Origin: Purshia tridentata
Taxonomy: Eukaryota; Streptophyta; Magnoliopsida; Rosales; Rosaceae
Assembly: GCA_003254885.1 (NCBI GenBank)
Contig: QANT01000981.1
Location: 1 to 64,000 of the forward strand
Direction of reading: 5' to 3'
DNA: 64,000 bases
Shown: piece by piece, positions 13,883 to 24,124 of the stretch
Layout: every line of letters begins with the position of its first letter
How positions within the stretch are numbered: position 1 is the stretch's first letter
The notes under the pieces: model-generated
What the model was told of the DNA's origin: nothing
What the model saw: the letters and a program-made list of their open reading frames with translations, nothing else
Databases searched by the model: none
Made by a program: the position numbers and the translations under genes

Positions 13883-15183
13883 AATTAAGTATGACAAATT
13901 TGACTTTTCTATTCCTTCTTTGATAGTTTAAGGCAATTTTTTTTTTGAAGAAATGATTTATATAATTCAATCAATAAAAACATAATTTATCTGACACTGC
14001 GTCCTAAAAAAAATTAAAGGATTACCCAAACCAATAACAATGATAAAAATCAATGTTAATCCACTCAACAAGATTGCAAATCATCTCATAAAAGTGAAAA
14101 ACAAAGAGCAATAGCTTTGAATGAGCCGAACAACCCAACCTTGCACCATCTTATGATGACACTCAAATTTGCTCCTTCCGAGAACCGATGACTGCAGTTG
14201 CAAGAGACGATCTCAAACCTTTTTTTTCTATGGATAGTATGCCATGTGCCGACCAAACAAGCTCACCATATTTGGAACGATGTATATTAAATACTTAAGG
14301 CGACCTATAATGCTATTTGGGGGATTAATGAGCAAAATGCAAAAATCCGATGAAATGACATGAAGCCAACTCAAACGAAAATGCAAGGAGGGAAGAGTCG
14401 AAAGCCACTGCATCATCGAAAAGCCAGCCCCAATCCGCCACTATTATTATCAAAGAATGGGTGAGGAAGAACACTACCCGAACAACACGCGCAAAAAAAA
14501 AAAAAAACAAAGCTCTCACATAGAGAAAGGATAGTACTTCGATCATACCAAAATCACAAAAAGGAAAAACAGTGGGAGGGGAGGCTTGTGAGATAAACAA
14601 GGGCGAGCGTCCTTGACTAAGAGAGAGATAGTTAAGAAGAAAGAAGGGAGTTTTTTTTTTTTTTTTTNTTTTTTTTTTTTTTCTGGCTGCTAGTATTTTT
14701 TATCATATTAAAGCGATATTTTTCTTGGAAATTTAAGACGGTTAGATGTGGTTTGATCGGCTTTGATCAATTTAATTGAATTAATCAGTTAAAAGCAAAA
14801 TTACCATTAAACACAACTTGATATCAATGGAGTGCGTTCTTTGGACTTTAGAGCTGCTTAGACAACAAGTTATCCTTCTGCTTTTGCATTGTATATTTAT
14901 GATACTTTACTCTCCGAGAGAGACCTAGAAGATGGGAGAAGGAAAACCCCTACAAGCCCTTTCACCCTTTTAAGTTTTAATTCGAAAAAACTATCTTCCA
15001 AACACGCCCTTAGTCCCTCTATATATAAATACATATAAAATCCATCCCATATTTTTCCAAACACGAATATCCATATTACTATGTACTAACATTTCTCTGA
15101 GAAAAAGAAATTAAATTTATAAACTCAACACTGAAACTGAAAATCGCTGCTCAGAAATTGCTTAAAGCACTGGAGCGATTTCC

Positions 15184-18100
15184 ATGGCGAGGCCTGATCA
15201 GGAAGCAATCGACACCTTCATCAGCATCACCGGCGCCTCCGAAGCGGTCGCCGTGCAAAAGCTTGAGGTACAAGTCCCATATTGAATTCTGAGGTTTTGT
15301 TTATAATCGACCTATTAACTCTCGATTTTATGCCGTTAAATAGAATAATGTTGCGATTAGGGTTTTTTTTTTAAAATTTTATTGCATTGTGTAATGAATT
15401 TTAATTGGGAATTTCGGTTGAAGAGTCCTCGGATTGGTTTTATTGAGAATTTTGAACTTGAATAAGGGTTAGGATGGTGTTGTTTGCTTCCATTTATTAG
15501 TCATTTAAATGAAGTTTTTATTGTTTTTATGGTCTGATGATGAAGTGTGTATTTTGTTCCTCAACTGCTCTATGTTAAAGGTCGTGAAAGATTAAAGTTA
15601 AATGGTGGGCTGTTAATTTTGGAATTTTAAAATAAAAGGGGTTACTTGCACTATATAAGTTGTGAATGGACGAAGAGGAAGGAGAGGGATAGATTATTTT
15701 TTAGGATAAAGGTTACCAATGCTAGAAATTTTGGTAGTAGCTGTAGTTATTTAGAGTTCATAGATTAACTTGTTAGGATCGGTTAGATAGAATGGGAAAA
15801 TCACAAACTCAAACCAATAAAGAAATAGTCAAGAGAAAAAGATAAATAAGGACACCAAGGATTTAATGTGGTTCGGCACTATGCCTACGTCCATGGGCAG
15901 CAATATCAAAATATCTCCACTATATCAAAAATGGGTACAGCGGAAAGATCTTACCAAGTCTGAGAACAAGACTTGATGAACACCTAGAGAGTACAAGAGG
16001 AATCACCACTTCTTCAAGCTACGAACACCTTGAAGGAAATACAAAAGGAACTACTTCACTTCTCTCACACTCTCTCTATCACTATACTCTCACTCCTCAC
16101 TTTGAGTGGTATTCGGAATGTGCTTGGCTTGATAGCTTCAATTGCTTATCATAAATGCTTAGCTTCATCTCCTTTTATAGCTACGGTGAGAAGCTTCTAG
16201 CTGCTAGGAGAATTGATCTCCATTGACATTAGTCTCTAGACATTTCCACCGCCAAGGCATCAACTTGGGAGCACAAATTTCAAGATTAATAAGTTGCACC
16301 AATATGCAAAATTCGGCTGCCATCAAGAATTCTCTAGAACCTGTAGCTATACTTCAATACACATATATCTATATATTAAAATACCAAGTCATGGGCTGGA
16401 TAATTGTTAAGTCCAACATAACTACACTTGTAAATTTACACTGCATATTTCTTGATTAGTACAATTGATTATGTGACCAAAAAAAGAAAAGAAAAAGAGA
16501 AGGGTTGTGGATGTCCTGGTACCTGCACAATTCCTGGGTGTTAAAAGTTGTTTCAAGTGTCTCTTGTTAGACCCATTAATGGTATGGCTATTGAATGGAA
16601 AGTAATAAAGGAATAGGTGTGCACTTTGGTTGGTCTTTTATGAATATATCTCTACAAAATAGTTGGAGTAGAAATTGATGCAATGCTTGCCGTATGTTGA
16701 GCTTTTGGTACCCAATCCTCTTGTATTTTGCAATAAAAGCAGCTAGGTTAGCTTCTTGTGTACTTAATCTGTAACACTTACGAAACTCTCGGAGCTTAAT
16801 TTGCTTTCTTCATATATCTGGTTGTTTCCATTTGCAACTGTTTTCTCTTAGAGTTGTGCCTGGATAGACTTCAATGCTTTCAGTGAGAAAGAAAACTTGA
16901 TTCAGCTCCATCTGATATACCCTTTATATAAACTATGGTTAATTTGATGACTTCATTTCATAAGATATTTTAGGTGATTTAATTAGCTTCTTCTTAGAGT
17001 AGGTTTGTGTTATGGTTTCTTGGATTTTTTTGAAAGCTATTTCTTGTTCGACTTATTAGAGGACTGAGTCTAAAAGATAAAAGAAAAGGAAAAAGCTTTA
17101 GCATGTTGGCCGAATTATTACTTTATATATCTTATTCTTTCGTCGTCTTTGCTTGCAATTAGGAGCATGGTGGCAATCTCAATGAAGCTGTGAATGCGCA
17201 TTTTAGTGAAGGAGATAGAAACACATCAGTGAAGTATGCTTTTTCATCTGCTGTTACTCATTTCTTAAATCAATTATTGGACCTTGTCTCTTGGTTTAAC
17301 ATTTATGTCTCAATTTCTCTTTTCCTGTCCAGTGTGCATGAAACACCTGTTGCCACTCAAGATGATCTCATGGATATAGATGATCCAGTTCCAGTTGGAC
17401 CTCGGAGAGATCCTTTATCACTTCTATCTGCAACCAGAGATATAAATCCATTTTCTCTTCTTGATCCAAACTTTGGTAGAAGCATCTTTGATAGTGGTCC
17501 TAATTTTACAAGCCGTACACCACTTGTCACTCATCCAAGAGAAGTGAGGGAGATCCCCATAGAAGTCAAGGATGGTAGTCATCCATCTGGCCATTCCGGC
17601 CATGCTCCTATCATTGATGATGTCTCTGGAACAGAGCATGCAGATGGCTCTGGTAACCGTGGGACTGTTATACTCAATGATGAAGATGATGATGCTCTTC
17701 CAGCTGCCCAAACCGTTCAGGCCGGGCAAGGGAGCAGACCACAAGATAATTCTTCAGTTGTTGGATTTCATCATCCAAATCTTGGACCTAGTGCTCCTCC
17801 TCGGTTTGATGATCCGCAGGATTATAGAAATGATATTGAAGAAGAAATGATTCGAGCTGCCATCGAGGCTTCAAAACGGGAGGCTGAGGAAAGCCACCCA
17901 AATCAACAATTTGGTGCATCTAGTGTATGTGACAATAGCCTACACTGTTGCGGTGGGCCTAGTATTCATAGTCTATCAGTACTATATGATTGTCTTAGTA
18001 TTAATTTTCATCTTGATTCAGGAGTTTGATAATAATGTGCCTCAGCAAAGGCCGCCACACCTAGAGGATGATGAACTTGCACATGCAGTTTCGTTGTCAC

Positions 18101-19120
18101 TGAAGGTTTGTCTCTCTCTTTTTTTTAATTCTTTTCCTTATTGGTATCCATTCCATATTGGTGTTACTTAACATGAACTGAATCCAGACAGCAGAGCAAG
18201 AGAAAGCATTGCGTGAGCAGGGGGAAAATGTTGGAGCATCAGGGATGGGGAATTCTAAGGCAGCTGAGGTGGAGCTGGGTAAAGTAGCAGCACCAAATGG
18301 AAGGTATATATCTTGTGTTGCTACTTAAGTGCTATACAAACTTTAGTTCTGATTGCATTGAGTGAATTCAGGTTGGAGGCAGGAGGCTCATCCATCCACG
18401 ATGAAACTGAAGATGTGGAGGAGCAGCCTCTTGTCAGGCATAGGTCCAGGCGCATGCCTTCTGGTTCTGTGGACTCTGCCAGAGAAGTTGGAGTTGAGGC
18501 TAGCACACCTTCAAGTCCTGGAGAGGAGGATACGGGTAATCATCCTAGTTACAGTGGGAGCGCCTTCCCTTCTGATGAGGTATCTTCCTTTTTGAAGTTT
18601 ATTATAATTGCGAAATGAGTATCTGAAGTTGTCAATTGGCCATTTTGGGTAAATGTTCACACAAACTAAAATTTGACCATCATTTATTCTTTTTTTTGAA
18701 TGAAGTGGGGAGGAATTTCTTCAGAGGAGCATGATGAAGCAGTGATGCTTGAGGCTGCAATGTTTGGTGGAATTCCTGAAGCGCCTGGATATCGCTTTCC
18801 CTATGCACCTCATCAGTTTATGCAAACTGAGAGTTCATATCCCCGGCCAGTAGCTCGTCCTCCATCACCCACTCTGACAGCGCAGCGGTTGATACGGGAA
18901 CAACAGGTTTTAAATAATGGAAAAAATGTCTGAAAGTTGGTCACCAAAAATTGTGTGGTTTTACTAACTTGATACGTGCAGGATGATGAATATCTTGCAT
19001 CACTGCAAGCTGACAGAGAAAAAGAACTGAAGGCTTTTGAGGAAGCTGAAGCTCGTCGCGAAGAAGAAAGACTGAAAGAAGATGAATCTCGGAGGAAATT
19101 TGAGGAGGAGCAGGTACTGA

Positions 19121-19161
<41 letters not shown>

Positions 19162-19252
19162 CTTCTTAGTTTAGAATATGTGATGCTGGTTATGTTAACT
19201 GTCTCTCTCTCTCTCACACGCACACTCACACGTGCACACACACACACACACA

Positions 19253-19292
<40 letters not shown>

Positions 19293-20847
19293 CTATTACT
19301 ATCCATCTATCTTTATCTCTCTTTCAAAGATCATTTAATAATATGTGTTTCATTTTCACTTTGAGTTATTCTATATCAGCAGTATTTTGTATAATCAATA
19401 ACTTAACTAGGAACCAGGGCTAGTTTTTTCTATTCATTTATTTTAAATTATTTTGTCAATTTTATAGAGAGTGGTTCTATCCCCACCCTCCACATTGCTC
19501 ATACCACCCCTCACATTAAAATATTCTGTACTTTTTTATTTACTCTCATTTTATGATTTTTCTTTCAAAATTTTAAAAAGTGGCCAGGCAGTCATGGCAG
19601 CAGTGGCCCTCACTTTTTTTTTTTTGGTTGAAATTTTTCATGTTTTTACATTATTCCAGCCGGAAAGTGTCTTTGATATTGACTTGAAGTTTCTAATCTT
19701 CCGACTTCTATGGTAATTCCTTGGAATTACGATAATCTTAAGTTTATTACTGAGACTGAATCTAAGGCAATAACTGAACAAGGACTAGTTATGACTGTTG
19801 CTTTTATGTATAACTGAACAAGGACTAGTTAGGAGTGTTGCTTTTATGTAAAACGGGTATGCACTTATAAGCATAATTGAGAGGTAATTGGGAAATTATT
19901 GCTTTCACCCATGGCTTTAGTGTTTTAGTTTTTGGGTATGCTAGATGCAGGAATCATTTGACAATGGGTTATTTGAGATGATTATTGACTCTTATTTTTC
20001 TACTCAGATGGTCTGATAATTCCTAATTATTGTCAACAATTATCACTCTATGGTTGAAGTAGTGCATTCAATGCATGTGTTTGTACAGAGACATACTTGG
20101 CCTCTGCTCACTTTTTTCCTTCTTGACACTATTGGCACATTCCTTGCGGACAAGAAAGGACAACTCCATACCTTGGTGAATTTTACTTCAAAAGTTGCTT
20201 ACAACTCCATTCTGTATGACTCTTCCTTGCAGGAATTGGAGAGACAATTAGCAGCAAAAGAAGCTACTCTACCTCAAGAACCAGCATCAAATGATGAGAA
20301 TGCTGTAACCCTTCTGGTGCGAATGCCAGATGGCAGCCGCCATGGCCGTCGATTTCTTAAGACCGACAAGCTGCAGGTAACATTGTTGTGAAGGAAGGTC
20401 CATCTTACTCCATTATCTCTTTGCACATCCTTCTTGCTAAAATAGGTTGTGGTTTTTTTTTGCAGTCTCTTTTCAACTTCATAGATATTGGCAGAAGGGT
20501 CAAACCCAGCTCTTACAGAGTGGTGAGTATAGTTTTCATTTTATTAAATACTTGTCGAAGTGTTAGGAAGTCCCATGTTGTCAATCTTTGCAAGTTATTC
20601 TATACATTTAATTGCTTTCATGGAGAAAAAGAACACAATTGCATTTGAATGCTAGAAATCTCAACCAAACTTGAGATGATGATTGTGTTTGTGCCTTTAT
20701 GTCATATTGCCTGGCTTTAATTTTCATTGCTGCAAATAGGTGAGGCCATACCCAAGGCGTGCTTTCAGCGATGGAGAAAGTTCTTTGACACTGAATGAAC
20801 TAGGCCTGTCCAGCAAACAAGAAGCTTTGTTTTTGGAGTTGATTTAG
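15184..20847 (+). CDS. PUX13: Plant UBX domain-containing protein, PUX13-type (UBA, UIM, UBX)
   Basis: Probable adaptor of the AAA-ATPase CDC48/p97 that also binds ubiquitin. Eleven exons keep frame: 15184-15267, 17163-17233, 17333-17924, 18022-18105, 18188-18303, 18372-18579, 18706-18906, 18982-19113, 20233-20376, 20466-20522, 20740-20847, giving 598 residues. The N-terminal 45 residues are UBA-like ([20 protein letters not shown], then [13 protein letters not shown]). The middle has ubiquitin-interacting motifs: [31 protein letters not shown], and a weaker [17 protein letters not shown] charged coiled coil follows ([20 protein letters not shown]). The C terminus is a UBX domain ([42 protein letters not shown]), ending at TAG. 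Intron 1 is 1.9 kb and holds a solo LTR; intron 8 is rich in microsatellites. The order of domains makes the call strong. Confidence 0.92.
15771..16418. mobile_element. Solo LTR of an LTR retrotransposon in PUX13 intron 1
   Basis: A 648-base segment begins TGTTAGGATC and ends GTCCAACA, the TG..CA form of a plant LTR with short inverted termini. It is bounded by perfect 5-base direct repeats TAACT at 15766-15770 and 16419-16423. Inside is a GTGGTTCGGC..GCCTACGTCCA stretch that I associate with plant LTRs, possibly Copia-like. No internal retroelement domain is present, so this is a solo LTR left by recombination. The intact duplication suggests modest age. Which strand it was transcribed from is not certain. 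Confidence 0.75.
19117..19310. repeat. Compound microsatellite (TA, CT, CA, CT, TA) in PUX13 intron 8
   Basis: A TA run at about 19125-19156 is followed by CT, CA and CT runs at about 19200-19270 and another TA run at 19270-19292. The open frames seen across it are products of the repeats and not genes. Confidence 0.9.
19771..19850. repeat. 40-base tandem duplication in PUX13 intron 8
   Basis: Units 19771-19810 and 19811-19850 both begin TAACTGAACAAGGACTAGTT and end GTTGCTTTTATGTA. They differ at only a couple of bases, so the duplication is recent. Confidence 0.9.
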
Positions 20848-22840
20848 CGGCGGACTCCAAAATGTAGAAATATAGAACATTTTAAATTTATCAGCATATA
20901 TTGTTCAATGAAAAACTGGTTTTCATTTGGCTTTGGGGTGTTTGGATGAAATACTGCATACATGGATTTGAGGACATGGGCAGAATCAGATTTAAAAGGC
21001 ATAATAATTATGGTCATTGTATGTTTCCATCAGTGTTGGGTTGTTACACGAATTTTGGGGGATGTTTTCTATGTATTCGTTTTCTAATATGGATTTGTTG
21101 GATGGATTTAATAGAATTTCGATTGTAATCTGGGTAAGTTAATTTGGACCCAATTCGAGCTTAACCCTGATAATGAATAAGCTAGGGTTGGGAAACACAA
21201 GCTAGGAATGGGGTTAGGGCTGGAATTTGCAATCCCAATCAATGAAAAATTGGGTTGGGATGGAGCTCAGCTTGAGCCAACTTAATCTAACCTAAAAATT
21301 TATTTTTTTTTGGTTAAACATTTGTTGAATATAAAATGTGTCTACTTATTTCACACTACTGACTGATTTAGATGGATTATTTGTTTATGTGCGATAACTA
21401 TGAATTGCTATTTTAGATTGTGCACAAATGGCAATCTTATTCTGGCTTAATCTCAATTGCCAATTTAAGATTCTAAGCCAATTGGAACAAGATTGACTTT
21501 CAACTTGGTCTAGTTTTCTTGCATCTTAATGTCTAATCTCAATTAGTTATAATGAATGCTAACGGCTACCACTCAATCTCTACAAGTAGGTTGGAGCACT
21601 TGGGTTTTGTATATGATACTTTGATGCTTGCTTTAGAAGGGAGAGGTTTGAATTTAGGACCTCAAAATGTAGGTAGGGGTAAGTATATCTAGAACTACAA
21701 GCTTGGTGAGCATTAATGAGATGTTACACTCAAAGCTGAAGGACTAATACTTGATGACAATTTGGTTTAATGGATGACATTTAGTCTTTCTTTATGTTCC
21801 ATAAGTTGAGTTCAAAACTCATAGGCGCAAGTTTATTATAAAAAAAAATAATAAAAAATCAAAGTTTGATATATTTATAATTTTTATTGTTATTAATAAA
21901 TCTGTATACAAAATCCTCTAGAAAGTAAAAAGTAGAAAGTAAAGGGTAAAGGGCCATCAGGCATTTAACCTTTTGGTATAGGAATCTTATGCTGCCAGCC
22001 TCACTCCTTCGCAGCAAGTTCGTTTGCTGAGGCGTTTTTGGTTTTATCATCATACGCACAGCATCATGCCCTGCCAAAGTGATCTTGGTTTCCCAATGAA
22101 TCCTCCCTCTGCTTTAACAGTCTTTTACACTTTCACTTTTCCATTTCAAATCAGAAGAGTTTGCGGGTTTATTGGGACACAATTCCATTAATTTCCATCA
22201 AATTTCTAACCATTTGGGAATGATTTCAACAATGCTAATGATATGGTATGGTAAAAGCCAAACCAACTGCTTGTGCCATTTCTATGCAAGTGATACTAGT
22301 AGCATTTTTTTCACCTTACTTTCCTGTCCCTATACTTTTGTTTTTTCTTACTTGAGGGTAAACCTCATATATGTACTTCACTTACGAATTATATATGCTG
22401 TAAATTCAAGTATTTTATATCATTAAGAATCAAATTTAGAATATTTGAATTTACAGCTTGTTTAATGCTCTTTTTTTATCGGTATAACACTTAAACGAGA
22501 TAAACACCTATATATACTTGATATCTTTGTATTCAGCCTTCATTTATATTGACGGAATTCATAACAAATGTGCTATTTTATAACTTTCTATTAGTTAGTG
22601 TACTAACTAAGAATATTTTTTTGTTTATGAACCAATCTAATATATCCTCTATAATTAGTGGGTGCCTTTGTAATTTAACCTTATTTAAAACACTCAAAAA
22701 TATCATATTTTGTAAAGCATTTCCCTTTCCAAAATTGTTATTAGATGAGTTTGCATTTAACTATGAGAAACCATTTTCTACCATTAAAACAGAATGCATG
22801 AAGTTCTCACTAATATTTAAAAGAACATAAAGTGAAGGTA
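20848..22840. other. Intergenic region, PUX13 to SCL28 promoter
   Basis: About 2 kb without a recognised gene. The left part should contain the PUX13 3' UTR. I see no clear transposon ends or conserved protein. The segment from about 22840 rightward is distinctly less AT-rich and behaves like the SCL28 promoter. Confidence 0.45.
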
Positions 22841-23023
22841 CACGTGGGGGATGCTTGGGGTACCACGTGTCACAAAAGCGAGAAAGTAGAGAGGACCCCC
22901 TGAAAGAAGTTAAGGAAGTTAAAACAATACTAAACAAATTTGGAGCGAAATTAAACAAAAGCCCATGGCCCAATGATGATGCAACCGAACGGTCAAGTGC
23001 AACAGTCACGTGCGGCCCACGTG
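22841..23023 (+). promoter_or_regulatory. Cluster of four CACGTG G-boxes upstream of SCL28
   Basis: Palindromic CACGTG hexamers occur at 22841-22846, 22864-22869, 23007-23012 and 23018-23023, four within 183 bases of otherwise AT-rich DNA. G-boxes are bound by plant bHLH and bZIP factors. That they act on SCL28 is inferred from position only. Confidence 0.6.
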
Positions 23024-23094
23024 TACACCGCCAGAGCTCACACCCCCTCCCGAAAAAAAAAAACCTCTCCGTACACCAACTCCCCTCCTTCCCT

Positions 23095-23132
23095 CCTAAC
23101 GGTCATATTTCACCGACATACTCCAACGGTCA
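23095..23132 (+). promoter_or_regulatory. Pair of M-specific activator (MSA) elements, SCL28 promoter
   Basis: Two perfect matches to the MSA consensus YCYAACGGYYA lie on the plus strand: CCTAACGGTCA at 23095-23105 and TCCAACGGTCA at 23122-23132, with starts 27 bases apart. A near match with one mismatch, CCGAACGGTCA, lies at 22985-22995. MSA sites bind MYB3R factors that drive G2/M genes. They sit about 250-290 bases upstream of the putative TATA box and about 1 kb upstream of the SCL28 start codon. Confidence 0.75.
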
Positions 23133-23385
23133 TATAGACCTTAACTCTCCACCGTCTGATCACAATCCCACGGCCACAAAACCCAGTCCCCCTCCAACGC
23201 GACTCTTCTCGAACACCCTTTCACTTCTCCAATCAAATTTTCTATGCTGGTGAATCAAATCAGTCACACAAGTTAAAAAACACTAAAAAAACAGAAAAGA
23301 AAGAGCAATGATAGAGATAGTCATGGAAGTGGTAGAATAGGAAGAGAGAGAGAGAGAGAGACCGACAAGACTCGAACACATATAG

Positions 23386-23394
23386 TATATAAAA
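23386..23394 (+). promoter_or_regulatory. Putative TATA box of SCL28
   Basis: TATATAAAA lies just downstream of a GA repeat (about 23343-23361) and would place the transcript start near 23420, giving a leader of roughly 700 bases before the SCL28 ATG. The assignment is positional and has not been tested. Confidence 0.5.
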
Positions 23395-23521
23395 ACACCA
23401 GGCTTCTTTGATTTTTGGTTTTTTGGGTCTCCTTGTTTGTTGATCATCAGCTTTTCCATGCACATTTGAAGGGATTCTGGGTTTTTCTTCTGGTTCTGTT
23501 TCAGCCACGGTGGTGAGCTTC

Positions 23522-23659
23522 ATGGAGGTCTCAAATGCTTATCTGGGTCTGAAATTTTCTGAGTGTTTCGTCCACGAGTTTGATCATGTATGTTTCTACG
23601 CTGCCTATCATTCTGTTGCTAGCTCCATTGTGAACAAAGGTCACAGCTTTTTCCAATGA
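23522..23659 (+). CDS. Upstream ORF (45 codons) in the SCL28 leader
   Basis: An ATG about 100 bases downstream of the predicted transcript start opens a 45-residue frame ending at TGA 23657-23659. The peptide starts MEVSNAYLGLKFSECF and ends SIVNKGHSFFQ. Its composition is protein-like and less AT-driven than other short frames nearby. If the leader is unspliced, ribosomes scanning to SCL28 at 24125 would meet it first, so it could limit SCL28 translation. A GTATGT at 23588 and a TTGTAG acceptor near 23703 could define a leader intron. Splicing there would replace the second half with a short tail ending at another TAG but keep the first 22 residues. Whether it is conserved cannot be judged here. 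Confidence 0.45.
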   Translation: MEVSNAYLGLKFSECFVHEFDHVCFYAAYHSVASSIVNKGHSFFQ

Positions 23660-24124
23660 GCTTTCTTTAAAATTTTTGGAATCCGATGATCTTGTTCTTG
23701 TAGGTATTTATATACATATTCTTTGATTAGTCTCCAAATTCTTTCATTCTTTTTTTGGGGTTGGGTTGTTTTTGCATACTGTCTCTCTGTTATTTCTTGC
23801 ATAAAACACACACATAGGAACACTCAAACTTATACACACAACCTTTTGATTGATTTATTCACTCATCGGATTCCTATTGTTTTTGTCGATTTCTTCACAC
23901 ACTCACTCACATAGTCTATCTCTCTGGGTTTCTCTTTGCTCACATATTCAATCAAAGTTCATAGACAGTTTCTACGGATCAAACACCATTCATTTTCACA
24001 CTTTTTAAAGAGATAGCTAGGGAGATAAAGAAAAAGAAAGATAAAAAAAACAACATTGGGTGGGTGATCAATCATAGTTGCACAAAAATAAAACCAAGAT
24101 TAAAAATTTGGAAGATTATAGAGA

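Larger units (their letters stand above)
12015..15183. other. Intergenic region between divergent PIG-U and PUX13
   Basis: Both flanking genes start outward from here, so their promoters lie at the two ends. Between them are two MITE-like elements (13226-13492 and 13701-13882) and a T homopolymer with an unresolved base at about 14651-14681. The segment 14000-14640 has higher complexity and open frames on the minus strand but matches no family I know. Confidence 0.5.

Noticed and set aside
14228-14600. Minus-strand open frames of 62-91 codons
   Set aside because: No splice series or conserved domain; hydrophobic low-complexity translation next to a homopolymer.
21600-21850. SINE-like wording (GAGGTTTGAATTTAGGACC, GAGTTCAAAACTC)
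   Set aside because: No convincing A box/B box pair, tail or target duplication.
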